This document shows positions 1 through 7,871 of a stretch of DNA of 19,314 bases, piece by piece. Numbering within the stretch: position 1 is the stretch's first letter; each line of letters starts with the position of its first letter. This stretch comes from UBA5287 sp041672395 (GTDB lineage Bacteria > Bacteroidota > Bacteroidia > Bacteroidales > Dysgonomonadaceae): assembly GCA_041672395.1 (NCBI GenBank), contig JBAYZS010000040.1, positions 1 through 19,314 of the forward strand, read 5' to 3'. Made by a program: the position numbers and the translations under genes. Under the pieces are notes generated by a model. The model had not been told where the DNA came from and did not search any database. It worked only from the letters and a program-made list of their open reading frames with translations.

Positions 1-1625
1 TCCGTAATCCTCCCCTTTAGGTGTGATACCAGCTGCTTGTCTCCTCCGCGTTTTGCGTAATCATCTACCTGAACAATAAACCAGAGCGACCAATTGGGGA
101 TAAAGATTCCATCGTTATGATCGGCAGGATAACACATGGGGATCATTCCTTCAGGAAGGTACTCGAACTTTTCGGGAAGGGCATAATTCTCATAAAAATT
201 GTGTGCTACCTTTGAATAACCGGTAAACTCTTTTTCCATGATGGCAGTGAAGTAGCTGTCGCACAACCAGCCGGCTCGTTCTCGTGAAGGGCAGTCCGTA
301 AATACATCTACCGAGTTTTGTCTGAATGTTTGTTTTGCGGCATCGAAGATCTTATTCAGCTTTGCGTTGCTGCTTGTAAATGTCGCATTGGGGTTGTTCG
401 GATAGGCAAACTCACGAATATAAATATCTCCTACCGTACAATCTCCTTGGGCTACCATGATTTTCAGATATTTGAGGGTGTATGGGTCAAAGGTCTCAAC
501 ATTGTATGTGCCGGGTTGAAGTTCATAGACAACCTGGTTGTTCACATCGGTCATCCTTTTTTTGCTTATCACATCATTATCTGTGAGCATCTCATCGAAA
601 TGAAACCAGATCGTCGACGGCTCTTTGCAGGTAATCGTCGCTCCAATGAATCCGGAATAGTTGACGCCAAAATCAAGTATATAGAAATCATCTTTCTTCA
701 TTTTGAGGGGTTTCTGCCCACCTAAAGAGTCATTCAACAACTCTTTCGTCACCGATACCATCTCTTGTATCTGTTGCGAAGGGATAACCGTCAGCTCTGA
801 TTCGGGATAACCTTTAAACTTTTCGCTGATTTGCACCAGTGAACGGTCTTTATACTTTTGTGCGGGTGGATTGATTCCTATTGTGCCTTTTGCAAATAAC
901 ACTGTGGGTCTTAGAATGGTAAAGTCGGGGATCACTACATGTCGTGGCAACAAATTAACCGATGGATATTGAGCGAGTTTAACCGCCTCAACAGTTATAT
1001 CTTTGTTATTACGCCATCCATCGTAACCCTCTTTCATTCTGTAGTATTCGGTAAAGGGTCTCTGGAAACTGTATCTCTCTACTTTCTGTAATCGTTCTTT
1101 AATCTCAAATGCTTCGAAATGGTCGTTATCTCCTGTAAAAAGGACAACCTTTCCGTTTATTGATGCTTCTGCTTGTAAAAATGAGGGCTGGTCTGTGGTG
1201 TAATATGAATTTACATTGTAACCGGCGACTTCAATCGCTACGATATTTTCTCCCTCTTTCACACGGTCGGTGACATCATACTGGTCAACACGGAAAAAAC
1301 CATGTCCGGCGCGGGCAGGACCGGATCCTACAAACTTGCCATTGAGGTAGATCCTGTACACGGTGGAGGCGGCGACTCGTAAATGGGTCTTGTCGTTTTT
1401 ATCGACAGTAAAAACGCCTCTAAAGCCTAAAGTAAGGTTCATCTCTTTTTCCCGTCCTTCAGCCCACACTGGGACTGATTGATTCATCCGTGCTTCACTG
1501 TCTCTCACGGCGGACTGACTACGCTTACAACTTTCTAAGAATAGAAACGGACTGAATAACAGGGTGAGCAGGAGCATCGTGGAAATCATCCTGATACTCG
1601 ATGTTGATCTTAATTTTTTATGCAT
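1..1625 (-). CDS. GH78-type alpha-L-rhamnosidase lipoprotein (C-terminus cut by window edge)
   Basis: This is an open frame from an ATG at 1625 running off the left edge, with 541 codons visible and no stop. It probably removes terminal alpha-L-rhamnose from plant glycans at the outer membrane or in the periplasm. The N-terminus has basic residues, a hydrophobic stretch and FLESC, a plausible lipobox with Cys about residue 33. A beta-rich N-terminal half includes a carbohydrate-binding-like segment (VAASTVYRIYLNGKFVGSGP) typical of GH78 enzymes. The (alpha/alpha)6 barrel begins with TDCPSRERAGWLCD, where Asp444, Glu449, Trp453 and Asp456 match in spacing the substrate-contact residues known in GH78. 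The usual Gly before the last Asp is Cys here. The second catalytic Glu, expected further C-terminal, lies outside the window. The gene is last visible in a four-gene operon, 7 bp after the Gfo/Idh gene. Exact substrate is not readable from sequence. Confidence 0.85.
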   Translation of the reverse strand, partial: MHKKLRSTSSIRMISTMLLLTLLFSPFLFLESCKRSQSAVRDSEARMNQSVPVWAEGREKEMNLTLGFRGVFTVDKNDKTHLRVAASTVYRIYLNGKFVGSGPARAGHGFFRVDQYDVTDRVKEGENIVAIEVAGYNVNSYYTTDQPSFLQAEASINGKVVLFTGDNDHFEAFEIKERLQKVERYSFQRPFTEYYRMKEGYDGWRNNKDITVEAVKLAQYPSVNLLPRHVVIPDFTILRPTVLFAKGTIGINPPAQKYKDRSLVQISEKFKGYPESELTVIPSQQIQEMVSVTKELLNDSLGGQKPLKMKKDDFYILDFGVNYSGFIGATITCKEPSTIWFHFDEMLTDNDVISKKRMTDVNNQVVYELQPGTYNVETFDPYTLKYLKIMVAQGDCTVGDIYIREFAYPNNPNATFTSSNAKLNKIFDAAKQTFRQNSVDVFTDCPSRERAGWLCDSYFTAIMEKEFTGYSKVAHNFYENYALPEKFEYLPEGMIPMCYPADHNDGIFIPNWSLWFIVQVDDYAKRGGDKQLVSHLKGRIT

Positions 1626-1632
1626 ATTTTTG

Positions 1633-2835
1633 TTATAAATCAAATGATGGAATATTTATATGTTCCCCGCCTTTTAAAGCCGACTGATGTGCCATTATTC
1701 CAGGGGCTGTCATGGCAAGTGCTTGATAGATATCAACCTCAGGGGTGCGGTCATTTATTAATGAGTCTATAAATTCATGTGTAATAAAACAGTGTGAGCC
1801 GTCATGCCCACTATCATGCCTCAAAGGTTCCGGAAGCATATCCGTCTTCCACCAATAGGTGTCAGGATAGTTTTCAACAACATTTTCGGTAATATTAAAA
1901 CCTCCATCATCTTTCACAATCTTTTGCCCTGCTTTCACAAATACAGAGCTGGACAATTCTCCGTGAGACATAACTACACTCATTTTATCTCCATGCCATT
2001 CACCACGTTCTGCTCCTCTTATAGCTCCTTTCCAATTAATTTCGACTGGAAAAGATAATCCATTGCTCGTTTTAAATAAAGCGGATTCGTTCCAAAAGGG
2101 ATTATTGTACGCGTTTTTCAGAAGTATGGGGTCGTTATCTCCCCAACCGATGCACGAAACATCGGTCAATCGTTCTCTTGTAAGTCCGACAACGAAACTG
2201 GTACAATGGGTAGGATATAACATGGGTGGCAAGGCATAACGCCATGTTTTCTGACCGTTAACGACGTAGAGTATTTCAAGTCCGGGATGGTTATATTGTG
2301 CGGCGTAACTCATTAAATTGCCAAAAGCTTTTTCTTTGTATAACTTCTTTACCGTAATCATGCTTTGCCTCCATACACTTGTCTCAGCCATCATATAGGT
2401 CAGTCCGGTCTTTTTCACGGTTTCCCGTATCTCATGGCACTCATCCAGATTCATGGCTGCGGGAACAGCACATAGCACATGTTTTCCGGCTTTGAGCGAA
2501 GCGATCACATGCTTTGCATGATCCGGAGCGCCTGTCGCGATAAAAACGGCATCAATATGCGAATCTTTGATCAGTTGTTCAAGTGATTCATAGCTTTTGG
2601 AACAGTTATATGTTTTCATTAAGGCATCTCTACGCACGGGATCGAGATCACTTACCGCTTCAACAATACAATCAGGATGTTCATGAAATTGGAAGCCTAA
2701 TCCAAATCCTCCTCCAATAATGCCTATTCTCACTTTCTTCATTCCTCCTTTTCTTTGAGGAAAAACAACAGTTGGAGACAATGCGATTGCCGCTGTTCCC
2801 ATTCCTGCTTTCTTTATAAAAATGCGTCTGTTCAT
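1633..2835 (-). CDS. Tat-exported Gfo/Idh/MocA-family protein with altered EKP motif
   Basis: This is a 400-residue protein of the NAD(P)-dependent Gfo/Idh/MocA family, which normally oxidises or epimerises sugars and in the GH109 branch cleaves glycosides by a redox mechanism. The leader MNRRIFIKKAG followed by a hydrophobic segment is a classic Tat signal, consistent with export of a folded, cofactor-loaded enzyme. A Rossmann nucleotide-binding loop (IGIIGGGFG, about 38-45) follows. The family's catalytic EKP motif, normally at the end of the Rossmann domain, reads AVP (about 123-125) in GKHVLCAVPAAMNLDEC, so the usual lysine is absent. The following context, PAA-x-x-LDEC and YPTH at 207-210, is reminiscent of GH109-like relatives. 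Start: an internal Met32 would remove the Tat leader, so the upstream start is preferred. It lies 5 bp after the upstream glycosidase-like gene and 7 bp before the rhamnosidase gene. It could be a glycosidase, a dehydrogenase or a non-catalytic binder. Confidence 0.85.
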   Translation of the reverse strand: MNRRIFIKKAGMGTAAIALSPTVVFPQRKGGMKKVRIGIIGGGFGLGFQFHEHPDCIVEAVSDLDPVRRDALMKTYNCSKSYESLEQLIKDSHIDAVFIATGAPDHAKHVIASLKAGKHVLCAVPAAMNLDECHEIRETVKKTGLTYMMAETSVWRQSMITVKKLYKEKAFGNLMSYAAQYNHPGLEILYVVNGQKTWRYALPPMLYPTHCTSFVVGLTRERLTDVSCIGWGDNDPILLKNAYNNPFWNESALFKTSNGLSFPVEINWKGAIRGAERGEWHGDKMSVVMSHGELSSSVFVKAGQKIVKDDGGFNITENVVENYPDTYWWKTDMLPEPLRHDSGHDGSHCFITHEFIDSLINDRTPEVDIYQALAMTAPGIMAHQSALKGGEHINIPSFDL

Positions 2836-2840
2836 ACTTT

Positions 2841-4082
2841 TTACTTCATTAACGAATAGATTATCATATCACCGGGTTCCAATACTTCGGTTCCTGATGA
2901 ACTGCCCGCTGGAGCGTATGTACCGTTCTTCAGCACTTTTCTTACTTTGTTGTCGGTTTTTATATCGAATGTAAGCGGGTTATGGAAATCACGGTTGACG
3001 ATGATCAAAAACTGCTTGCCCTGATTTTTTAGAATGGAAACGATGGCCATCCCTTCTCCTGTATCCAGCGATTGTATCTGTTTAGGTAGCTTGTCAATCG
3101 GACGGGTACCTTCGGGCAGCTGATTGCCTGTATGCCATACGGATACCAACTTGGCTCCCTTGAAAACGCCGGATAATGAATGGATCTCTTTATTCACTGT
3201 TTTGATACGGTCATATACGACGGAGCGACTGCCATCAAGTTTAATGGGGGAGTCATGGAAATCCCAGGGTGTGTTATCACCGGGATGCCAGTAAGTGAAA
3301 TATTGCAGGGTCTGTGCTCCATAAGCAAGGTTGCTGAACATCTGAAGACGTAACTCTGCAATGGTGGGAATGGGGTAGGGCGTATGGGCAATGGCAAGGG
3401 CAAAGGCCCAAAAAGGACGATCGTATTTCTTGGACGCGGCAGCGACAACCTCCATATTCTGATACCATCTTGTGCGCAACAAACGTTCTCCGTTTTCTTC
3501 AACAACGGGATAAAAGTCAAAAGAAATAAAGGGTACGGGTACCTCTTTCAAAAACATATCGACATGCTTGGCGTAAGGATCTTCACCGGGAGCCAACACT
3601 ACATCCTTTCCAACCAATACTTCCGCAGGGGCATAATTGGGTAAGAGGTTAATATAGCAACCATGTTTTTTGTCGACCGACTGGATACGTTTCACCCATT
3701 CACCTAATCCTGGAAAACTATCCGGACCGGGCTCATCGACCAAATGATAACCTGCCAGGGCGGGATGTTTCATTAATCGCTTCGCGCTTTTTTCAGGCTC
3801 GGATCTTAATTCGGGAAAGGACGGCATCAACTTAACACCTGCCTCTTGTGCCACATCCAATGCTTTTTCCACCGCTTCGATACTTGAATAAGTGGAAAAG
3901 TTTATATTGATGCCGGATTCCTTCAGTTCTCTGAATCGCTCCACGGTAGTCTCTGATTCCGGGACACCTATCCAGGCCATTATAGGAAATTCGCCGGCAC
4001 TTTTAATTTGTGTTTCTTTTTTATCTTTCGTAAAGTTGCAGAATGCAACTATCCATAACAATAATAGGAGATACTTTTTCAT
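2841..4082 (-). CDS. Secreted TIM-barrel glycosidase-like protein, specific family unknown
   Basis: This is a 413-residue protein with an N-terminal hydrophobic leader (MKKYLLLLLWIVAFC). The VAFC could be a poor lipobox, since Phe at -1 is unusual, so Sec export is clear but lipidation is uncertain. The body reads as a (beta/alpha)8 barrel: short strands with polar ends (FPIMAWIG, INFSTY, KLMPSFPEL, AGYHLVDEPG, CYINLLPNY, FISFDFYP, PFWAFALA) separated by helices. Glu117 in HLVDEPG is the best candidate acid/base because a Glu at the end of strand 4 is typical of clan GH-A. A C-terminal beta domain ends in VLEPGDMIIYSL, like the closing sandwich domain of many such enzymes. No defined CAZy family is recognised with confidence. 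It lies 37 bp downstream of the DUF4838 gene and 5 bp before the Gfo/Idh gene, so it probably works on the same substrate as those. Confidence 0.75.
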   Translation of the reverse strand: MKKYLLLLLWIVAFCNFTKDKKETQIKSAGEFPIMAWIGVPESETTVERFRELKESGININFSTYSSIEAVEKALDVAQEAGVKLMPSFPELRSEPEKSAKRLMKHPALAGYHLVDEPGPDSFPGLGEWVKRIQSVDKKHGCYINLLPNYAPAEVLVGKDVVLAPGEDPYAKHVDMFLKEVPVPFISFDFYPVVEENGERLLRTRWYQNMEVVAAASKKYDRPFWAFALAIAHTPYPIPTIAELRLQMFSNLAYGAQTLQYFTYWHPGDNTPWDFHDSPIKLDGSRSVVYDRIKTVNKEIHSLSGVFKGAKLVSVWHTGNQLPEGTRPIDKLPKQIQSLDTGEGMAIVSILKNQGKQFLIIVNRDFHNPLTFDIKTDNKVRKVLKNGTYAPAGSSSGTEVLEPGDMIIYSLMK

Positions 4083-4119
4083 AGATTTAAATATATAGTT
4101 TTATGATAATTAATTCTTA

Positions 4120-5985
4120 TTATTCATTTGTCTTTGTGCTTATTTTGCTCCGAAGAAGCTGCTCTACCCCTTGAATATGGTGGGCATTGGGACTAAAATC
4201 CTCTCTGATCATGGTGACATTGAATTCTTCCAGAAGGGACATAAACTCTGTAAGTGCTTTTTCGGGATCCGGGAGTGTAACGGGTGAGCTGCCTTTTTCT
4301 TTTTCGTAGGCTTTAAAACGCTCATATTCCAACAAAAGAACGAATTTCATGGGGATCTCTTCGCGACGGAGTCTATTTCTCAAAGTTTCATCTTCGGTAG
4401 CATCAAGAGCCTGCTTCAGCAGTGATGTTGCTTCTGCATAAACGGGAACACTGAGCCAGTCGGCTGTTTGTCCCATATAACAACGAAGATATACGTCTGA
4501 ATCTTTGACGCTTTGGGTCAATAAATCCCAATATTGACGCAGGTAAGGAGCTGCTTTCTCACCGTAATATCCGACAAGGAACTCATCTATCAATGCGTTT
4601 TCATCAAGGTCCGGATTCCACATCAGACGTGAGATAACCCAATTACGCATCCTGACAAAATCTCCTGCATCGCAATAAACATCTCCCTGTTCGAAAAGAC
4701 CGATCGTATTATTTTTTAAAAAGAAACGAATGTCGGGTGCGAGTGTATGAATATTGGGATGGGGTAACATGTATGATGTGAAATTGGTAACATAATTCCA
4801 TACAAAAAGATTATCGGCGATCTTACTCCATGATTCAATATCTTCCCGCAATGATTTATTGTGGTCGCCTTCTTCCAAAGGTTGAGAAAAGGAACATTCA
4901 ATCGTACAGAGACGAATAACGACATTTTTACGTGGTTTGACTAATAACGGTGCTTTGCGGGTATATTGATAAGCAAGTGTCTCTACCCAAATTTCAGGAA
5001 ATTCCTTTTCAATCTCCTCGGCTACAGCATTGACAAATCTGATAAGAGGTCCGGATTCACTACCCTCAACTTTCACAATCGCCTGGCAGTCATCACACTG
5101 ACATGCTCCATGGCAATCGTTTTGACTGATAGAAATAAAATCCATGTCAGGATGGAGGCGAAGTGTGTTCAGCGTGTTCTTGATAAACTCTTTGCGCATC
5201 TCTTCATTTGTGAGACACAATTGCGCCGACTGATTCACACGCTTTCCATCAACAAGACTATACCACTCAGGATGCTTGTCAAAGTAAATTTGTGGTGGTA
5301 ATATCGGATAGAAGGAATGTACAAAATACTGAAACTTATGATGTTCTCCGTATTCAGGCTCTATCTTCGAAAAGTCTCCGTTACATTTCATTCTGGCTGC
5401 AAACTGAGTATCGCTCAAAGCGTCCTTGTAAAAGGCTTCTCGGTATATCAAACGGGGACCATAATTGATTTGAAGTTTGGGGACTTTTAATTTTTTTGTT
5501 TTCGGGATAAAGGACTCGGTGGATGTCCACCAACGTACTCCCGTTGCTTCTTCAAGAAAGGTGTTTACAGCATACAGTGTTCCTCTTACAGGATGGCCAA
5601 ACATTACAATATTATCTTCGATAGTTTCTATAACGATACCATCATAAGGAAGCTTGTCGGCATCCACAGAGGGGAGAAGCGTTCTGGCAAGCTTTGAGTT
5701 CCCGACAACCAATAAGTGATGCGATGTTTTAACTTCTGATTCGTGAATAACGACAAACTCTGATCCTGTAATCTGGTCAAGATGATCTTTTAACTCTCTT
5801 GCGGCGGTTGTTTCTACAGTTGTGGGAGAATCAGGAATCACAATTACATACTTTGTTATACCACTATTTGAAAGGGTCAGATTTTTAGAAACAGTACAGG
5901 CGGAGAATAAAAGAGTGGTTAAGACAAGACAAAAAAATACTCCTTTTTTAATTTTCGGTATTGCATTTAAAAAAAATGAGATCAT
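4120..5985 (-). CDS. DUF4838-type lipoprotein, putative glycoside hydrolase
   Basis: This is a 621-residue lipoprotein: the hydrophobic leader ends in LLFSAC with the lipid-bearing Cys at residue 30. Residues about 45-160 form an alpha/beta domain resembling the N-terminal domains of GH20, GH67 and GH115 enzymes (TAARELKDHLDQITG, then GHPVRGTLYAVNTFLEEATGVRWW). The central part contains SISQNDCHGACQCDDC (285-300), a Cys pattern C-x3-C-x-C-x2-C (C291, C295, C297, C300) that is a hallmark of DUF4838 proteins. Some DUF4838 relatives belong to GH163 (endo-acting N-glycan enzymes), but the family is broad and the neighbours here point to plant glycans, so the substrate is open. The C-terminus is helical. 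It is the first gene of the left operon; the 134-bp gap after guaD shows no perfect promoter consensus. The start is supported by the leader; no Shine-Dalgarno is visible, as usual in Bacteroidetes. Confidence 0.8.
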   Translation of the reverse strand: MISFFLNAIPKIKKGVFFCLVLTTLLFSACTVSKNLTLSNSGITKYVIVIPDSPTTVETTAARELKDHLDQITGSEFVVIHESEVKTSHHLLVVGNSKLARTLLPSVDADKLPYDGIVIETIEDNIVMFGHPVRGTLYAVNTFLEEATGVRWWTSTESFIPKTKKLKVPKLQINYGPRLIYREAFYKDALSDTQFAARMKCNGDFSKIEPEYGEHHKFQYFVHSFYPILPPQIYFDKHPEWYSLVDGKRVNQSAQLCLTNEEMRKEFIKNTLNTLRLHPDMDFISISQNDCHGACQCDDCQAIVKVEGSESGPLIRFVNAVAEEIEKEFPEIWVETLAYQYTRKAPLLVKPRKNVVIRLCTIECSFSQPLEEGDHNKSLREDIESWSKIADNLFVWNYVTNFTSYMLPHPNIHTLAPDIRFFLKNNTIGLFEQGDVYCDAGDFVRMRNWVISRLMWNPDLDENALIDEFLVGYYGEKAAPYLRQYWDLLTQSVKDSDVYLRCYMGQTADWLSVPVYAEATSLLKQALDATEDETLRNRLRREEIPMKFVLLLEYERFKAYEKEKGSSPVTLPDPEKALTEFMSLLEEFNVTMIREDFSPNAHHIQGVEQLLRSKISTKTNE

Positions 5986-6119
5986 AATATCAATTATTTA
6001 ATGTTAGTTAACTCTGAAACAGCTCCTTCTAAAGATAACCGCTACAAGTTTAGTTAATTTATTTGTAAAAAACTCTTTTTAAGGTATTTTTCTTAACATC
6101 ATTGATTAATTTTTTTAAA
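5986..6119. other. Intergenic spacer between guaD and the DUF4838 gene
   Basis: This AT-rich 134-bp spacer should hold the promoter for the left operon if that operon is separate from guaD. On the minus strand I see only a one-mismatch -7-like element (TAAACTTG, 6045-6052) without a well-placed TTTG upstream. The octamer TTAGTTAA occurs twice on the plus strand (6004-6011 and 6050-6057), 38 bp apart. There is no GC-rich hairpin with a T-tract, so no convincing terminator for guaD. Read-through from guaD is possible. Confidence 0.35.
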
Positions 6120-6590
6120 TCAATACTCCTCTTTATGGGGCATGGCTTGCCACTGCTTAAATGTGACAAGGGCTTCATCGCTGAGTAGAGGCTGCATTAA
6201 AACGGAGCGTTGATTAATCGGGAGAGTTATTTCCCTGTAAATAAACTCGTCGTCAAATCCTATATCTGCAGCGTCTTTTCGATCATTACCGTAATATACA
6301 TGAGGAATACGCGCCCAGTAAATAGCGCCGAGGCACATGGGACAAGGCTCGCATGTGGTGTATAGCACGCAATCGCTAAGATTATAGTTTTGCAGATTTT
6401 TGGATGCATCGCGTATGGCCATAATTTCCGCATGGGCGGTCGGATCGTTGTTGTTAGTCACCTGGTTGCCACCTCTTCCTACAATCTTGCCGTCGCGTAC
6501 AACTAACGCCCAGAAAGGACCGCCGCCATTCTCGATATTCTCATTTGCCGCCTCAATGGCCATTTGCATATACTTGTTGTGATGATGCAT
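6120..6590 (-). CDS. guaD: Guanine deaminase
   Basis: This cytoplasmic zinc enzyme converts guanine to xanthine and ammonia in purine salvage or catabolism. At 156 residues it has the same length as the Bacillus subtilis enzyme and the same architecture. The zinc and proton-shuttle motifs are TAHAE (His53, Glu55) and PCPMC (Cys83, Cys86), followed by LGAIYWAR. The segment GFDDEFIY (111-118) and the C-terminal EEY are shared with the domain-swapped GuaD subfamily, in which Asp114 and the terminal residues help bind guanine and close the active site. This separates it from tRNA adenosine deaminase TadA and from cytidine deaminases. It has no signal peptide. It is the only clearly housekeeping gene in a window otherwise full of secreted enzymes. 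It is divergent from the xylanase gene (100 bp apart) and shares orientation with the left operon. Confidence 0.93.
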   Translation of the reverse strand: MHHHNKYMQMAIEAANENIENGGGPFWALVVRDGKIVGRGGNQVTNNNDPTAHAEIMAIRDASKNLQNYNLSDCVLYTTCEPCPMCLGAIYWARIPHVYYGNDRKDAADIGFDDEFIYREITLPINQRSVLMQPLLSDEALVTFKQWQAMPHKEEY

Positions 6591-6624
6591 TCTTTTTATG
6601 TTTTAATTATAAATATAAGTACAC

Positions 6625-6655
6625 TTTAAATAATGGATAAAAATAACTATTTTTG
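6625..6655 (+). promoter_or_regulatory. Bacteroidetes-type promoter upstream of the GH10 xylanase gene
   Basis: TATTTTTG at 6648-6655 is a full match to the Bacteroidetes -7 consensus TAnnTTTG. TTTA at 6625-6628 is a one-mismatch -33 element (consensus TTTG), 19 nt upstream of it, which is the normal spacing. The xylanase ATG follows 35 nt after the -7 box, leaving a leader of roughly 25-30 nt. This is the best promoter match I found in the window. Confidence 0.6.
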
Positions 6656-6690
6656 GTTGAAAAGAACATATAAACAGATCATTAAATAAC

Positions 6691-7824
6691 ATGAAAAGAA
6701 TGAAAATTGTATTGTTGCTGTTTACTGCATTTACACTACAGGCTTACAGTAACAATGCGGTGAAAAAAGATCCCGCGTTAAAAGATGCGCTAAAGGGCAA
6801 ATTTCTGATCGGTGTAGCGTTGAACACGCATCAGTCATCCGGCAGAGACACTGCTGCCGTCCGCATTGTAAAGGAGCACTTCAACGCCATTGTTGCCGAG
6901 AACTGCATGAAATCAGGCGAACTCCTGAAGGAAAAGGGTCGTTACGACTTCACAGATGCCGATGCATTCGTAAAGTTTGGAACGGATAATAATCTGACCA
7001 TCACGGGACATTGCCTGATATGGCATTCTCAGTTACCCGCCTGGTTCTGTGTGGATGATAATGGGGAAAATGTTTCTTCGGAGGAGCTGAAAAAGAGAAT
7101 GAAGGAGCATATATCCACTGTGGTGGGACGTTACAAAGGAGTGGTCAAAGGATGGGATGTGGTGAACGAAGCGATTATGGAAGATGGGTCTTATCGTAAA
7201 AGTAAATTTTACGAGATCCTTGGGGAAGAGTTTATCCCTCTTGCCTTTCAATACGCACAGGAAGCGGATCCGGAGGCTGAGCTCTACTATAATGATTACA
7301 ACGAATGGTATCCGGAGAAAAGAAAAACCGTGATACGACTGATCAAGACTCTGAAAGAAATGGGCATTCGCATCGACGGGATTGGATTACAGGCTCATGT
7401 TGGAATGACAAACCCTACCATTGATATATACCGGGAAACCATCAGTGACTACGCAAAAGCTGGAGTGAAGGTGCTGGTTACCGAATTCGATATGAGCCCC
7501 CTGCCTGAACCAAGACGAATGGGTGGAGCCAATCTGGCGGACAGGGAAGCATACCGCAAGGAGATCGACCCCTTTACGGAAGGGGTACCTCAAGAGGTGA
7601 TGCTCGCATGGAACAACCGCATGATGGATTTTTTTCATCTCTTCCTGGAAAACAGTGACCACATGTTGCGCGTGACAATGTGGGGTGTGAGCGACGGAGA
7701 TTCATGGAAAAATAATTTTCCTGCCAGAGGTAGGACGGATTATCCGTTACTCTTCGATCGCGACCATCAGCCAAAAGATGTGGTCACGCGACTAATTACG
7801 GAACTGTCCGACAAAAATCCATAA
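6691..7824 (+). CDS. Secreted GH10 endo-1,4-beta-xylanase
   Basis: This 377-residue single-domain GH10 enzyme cuts internal beta-1,4 bonds in xylan with retention of configuration. The N-terminal 20 residues form a Sec leader (KIVLLLFTAFTLQAYS then NNA); no lipobox is seen, so it is periplasmic or released. GH10 landmarks appear in order: ENCMKSGELL (70-79), GHCLIWHSQLPAW (106-118), GWDVVNEAI with acid/base Glu160, YYNDYNEWYPEK (199-210), GIGLQAHVG (230-238), VLVTEFDMS with nucleophile Glu265, and MWGVSDGDSW near the C-terminus. Both catalytic glutamates are intact. There is no carbohydrate-binding module and no family insertion. It is the only gene on the plus strand, transcribed from its own promoter, and converges with the right operon across a 47-bp spacer, so it is regulated apart from the rhamnosidase genes. 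Confidence 0.96.
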   Translation: MKRMKIVLLLFTAFTLQAYSNNAVKKDPALKDALKGKFLIGVALNTHQSSGRDTAAVRIVKEHFNAIVAENCMKSGELLKEKGRYDFTDADAFVKFGTDNNLTITGHCLIWHSQLPAWFCVDDNGENVSSEELKKRMKEHISTVVGRYKGVVKGWDVVNEAIMEDGSYRKSKFYEILGEEFIPLAFQYAQEADPEAELYYNDYNEWYPEKRKTVIRLIKTLKEMGIRIDGIGLQAHVGMTNPTIDIYRETISDYAKAGVKVLVTEFDMSPLPEPRRMGGANLADREAYRKEIDPFTEGVPQEVMLAWNNRMMDFFHLFLENSDHMLRVTMWGVSDGDSWKNNFPARGRTDYPLLFDRDHQPKDVVTRLITELSDKNP

Positions 7825-7871
7825 ACGCTGATTTTCATATCAATGCAATAATATATGTCTGTTTAAAATCA

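Noticed and set aside
318..725. Plus-strand open frame of 135 codons.
   Set aside because: It lies wholly inside the rhamnosidase gene on the minus strand, has no domain-like composition and is best explained as an antisense shadow.
6004..6057. Direct repeat TTAGTTAA twice in the spacer before the left operon.
   Set aside because: Short A/T-rich octamers recur by chance in such a spacer, and no third copy or symmetric arrangement supports an operator.
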